Assembly: GCA_030670005.1 (NCBI GenBank) | Contig: DAOVCL010000031.1 | Coordinates: 1 to 13,567, forward strand | Direction of reading: 5' to 3' | DNA: 13,567 bases | From: Candidatus Zixiibacteriota bacterium | Lineage (GTDB): Bacteria > SM23-81 > DAOVCL01 | Part shown: piece after piece, positions 12,375 to 13,567 of the stretch | Layout of the letters: the number at the start of each line of letters is the position of its first letter | Numbering within the stretch: the stretch's first letter is position 1 | The notes under the pieces: generated by a model | Databases searched by the model: none | The model's input: only the letters and a program-made list of their open reading frames with translations | What the model was told of the DNA's origin: nothing | Program-made: the position numbers and the translations under genes

Positions 12375-13444
12375 GGATAGCCTCCATCGTGGGAGCCAGG
12401 CCTCAGTTTATTAAGGCGGCCCCTCTCTCCAAGAGGTTGCGGAGGGAGCACAGGGAGGTGCTCATCCATACCGGACAGCACTATGATCGAGAGCTCTCCC
12501 ACATATTCTTTGAACAGTTGAAGATACCCCGACCCGATTATAACCTGAAGGTTGGCTCTGGAGGCCAGGGAGAACAGACGGGCAAGATGCTGATGAGGGT
12601 AGAGGAGGTTCTCCTCAAGGAGAAGCCAGATCTGGTAATAGTCTATGGGGATACCAACTCCACCCTAGCCGGGGCATTGGCCGCTGTTAAGCTTCATATA
12701 AGGGTGGCCCATGTGGAGGCCGGCCTGAGAAGCTACAATCGGAGGATGCCCGAAGAGATAAACAGGGTATTGACCGATCATATCTCAGACCTGCTCTTCT
12801 GCCCCTCACAGAGAGCTGTGGAGAATTTACAGAGGGAAGGTATAGAGGAGGGGGTTTATCTGGTGGGTGATGTGATGTTTGATGCCCTCTTAGAGAATAT
12901 AGAGGTTGCCTGCAGGGAGTCTCAGGTTATGGAGAGATTGGGGCTCTCTGAGGGAGGGTTTCTGCTGTTGACCATCCACCGGCAGGAAAACACAGATCGG
13001 TTTGAGAACCTGAATTCCATTGTAGGAGCTGTCACTTCGATAGAGAAAAAGATCATCTTTCCTGCCCATCCGCGGGTGAGGAAGTGGCTTCGCCACTGGG
13101 GCCTCTGGGAGAGATGTCAGAATGCTCCCAACCTGATGGTCATCGAACCGGTAGGCTATCTGGATATGCTCCTTCTGGAGGAGAAGGCTGAGGCCATTCT
13201 CACCGACTCCGGAGGGATGCAGAAGGAGGCCTATTTTTTGAAAACCCCTTGTTTAACTCTGCGTCAAGAGACTGAATGGAGTGAGACGGTGGATGATGGG
13301 TGGAACACCCTGGTGGGGACCCAACCGGAAAAGATCAGGGAGGCGCTTTGTGATCTTAGCTTTCCAACCCAGGGAAAGAATCCCTATGGAGAAGGAGAGG
13401 CCAGCAAGAAGATAGCGGAGATTATTGGGAGGTTGGAGAATTAG
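12371..13444 (+). CDS. Non-hydrolysing UDP-GlcNAc 2-epimerase family (WecB/WbpI)
   Basis: Epimerises C2 of UDP-GlcNAc, giving UDP-ManNAc (WecB), or of UDP-2,3-diacetamido-glucuronic acid (WbpI). The 357-aa protein is of family length and GT-B fold. Motifs: SIVGARPQFIKAAPL (5-19), HTGQHYD (33-39), VIVYGDTNSTLAGALAA (89-105) with Asp94, VAHVEAGLRS (112-121) with Glu116, MPEEINR (126-132) with Glu128 or Glu129, LLTIHRQENT (199-208) with His203, and LTDSGGMQKEA in the second domain. The ATG lies inside ATGA shared with the end of the out-of-frame tail upstream, and there is no strong ribosome site, so translation probably depends on coupling. Beside WbpB/E/D-like genes, the WbpI role is the more attractive assignment, but I cannot separate it from WecB by reading alone. 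Confidence 0.93.
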   Translation: MRIASIVGARPQFIKAAPLSKRLRREHREVLIHTGQHYDRELSHIFFEQLKIPRPDYNLKVGSGGQGEQTGKMLMRVEEVLLKEKPDLVIVYGDTNSTLAGALAAVKLHIRVAHVEAGLRSYNRRMPEEINRVLTDHISDLLFCPSQRAVENLQREGIEEGVYLVGDVMFDALLENIEVACRESQVMERLGLSEGGFLLLTIHRQENTDRFENLNSIVGAVTSIEKKIIFPAHPRVRKWLRHWGLWERCQNAPNLMVIEPVGYLDMLLLEEKAEAILTDSGGMQKEAYFLKTPCLTLRQETEWSETVDDGWNTLVGTQPEKIREALCDLSFPTQGKNPYGEGEASKKIAEIIGRLEN

Positions 13445-13567
13445 TAAGCAATGAAATCCGTCCGTGCTAACTTCAAAAGCAAGAAATCTCCTCATAAGAG
13501 GTATCATTAACGGCATCTCTTGTCAACCCTTTTTACTACATCCGTAGGCGCTGATATTCTAAACTAC

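Noticed and set aside
13445..13567. Possible minus-strand promoter (TTGACA in reverse complement near 13520) and short hairpin cctc-ataa-gagg
   Set aside because: The -35-like box has no credible -10 at 16-18 nt, and the 4-bp stem has no T-run, so nothing here can be supported.

Overview
The window looks like chromosomal DNA from a diderm bacterium. An outer-membrane Wza-type export protein and a Wzz-type inner-membrane protein imply two membranes. Genes are tightly packed with 3-14 nt gaps or ATGA overlaps, coding strands are purine-rich, and AGG/AGA are common arginine codons. That codon style is often seen in thermophilic or deep-branching lineages, but no phylum can be named from this sequence alone.

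Layout. (1) 1-3275, minus strand: a two-gene operon of a GmhA-type sedoheptulose-7-phosphate isomerase followed 4 nt later by pyruvate phosphate dikinase (ppdK), whose last few codons lie beyond base 1. A sigma70-type promoter with a perfect TTGACA precedes it. (2) 3276-4373: a 1.1-kb divergent intergenic region without a convincing gene. It holds three adjacent hairpins, several degenerate repeat-like segments, two candidate plus-strand promoters, and a long leader with a 14-nt inverted repeat. (3) 4374-13444, plus strand: a surface-polysaccharide operon in the order RmlC-like epimerase, rfbB, SLBB export protein, Wzz-like chain-length protein, Gfo/Idh/MocA dehydrogenase, left-handed beta-helix acetyltransferase, DegT-type aminotransferase, MNT-type nucleotidyltransferase, and non-hydrolysing UDP-GlcNAc 2-epimerase. 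Its only sizeable gap (7400-7527) contains an inverted CGCAGAT/ATCTGCG repeat. (4) 13445-13567: no recognisable gene or signal.

How the genes work together. The dehydrogenase, aminotransferase, acetyltransferase and 2-epimerase are the same four activities as WbpB/WbpE/WbpD/WbpI. This suggests a UDP-2,3-diacetamido-2,3-dideoxy-uronic acid (gluco- or manno-configured); the WbpA-type 6-dehydrogenase is not in the window. RfbB and the RmlC-like protein act on the dTDP-6-deoxyhexose branch, again without RmlA or RmlD here. The SLBB and Wzz-like proteins would form the export path. No glycosyltransferase, flippase or polymerase is visible.

The most unusual item is the MNT nucleotidyltransferase gene inside this operon. 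It has an exact GSX10DXD motif. Its frame breaks near the 3' end, and restoring one base gives an R-X4-H motif (as in HEPN toxins) and a tail ending in an ATGA overlap with the next gene. This reads as a fused MNT-HEPN, toxin-antitoxin-like protein with an indel exactly at the putative HEPN active site.
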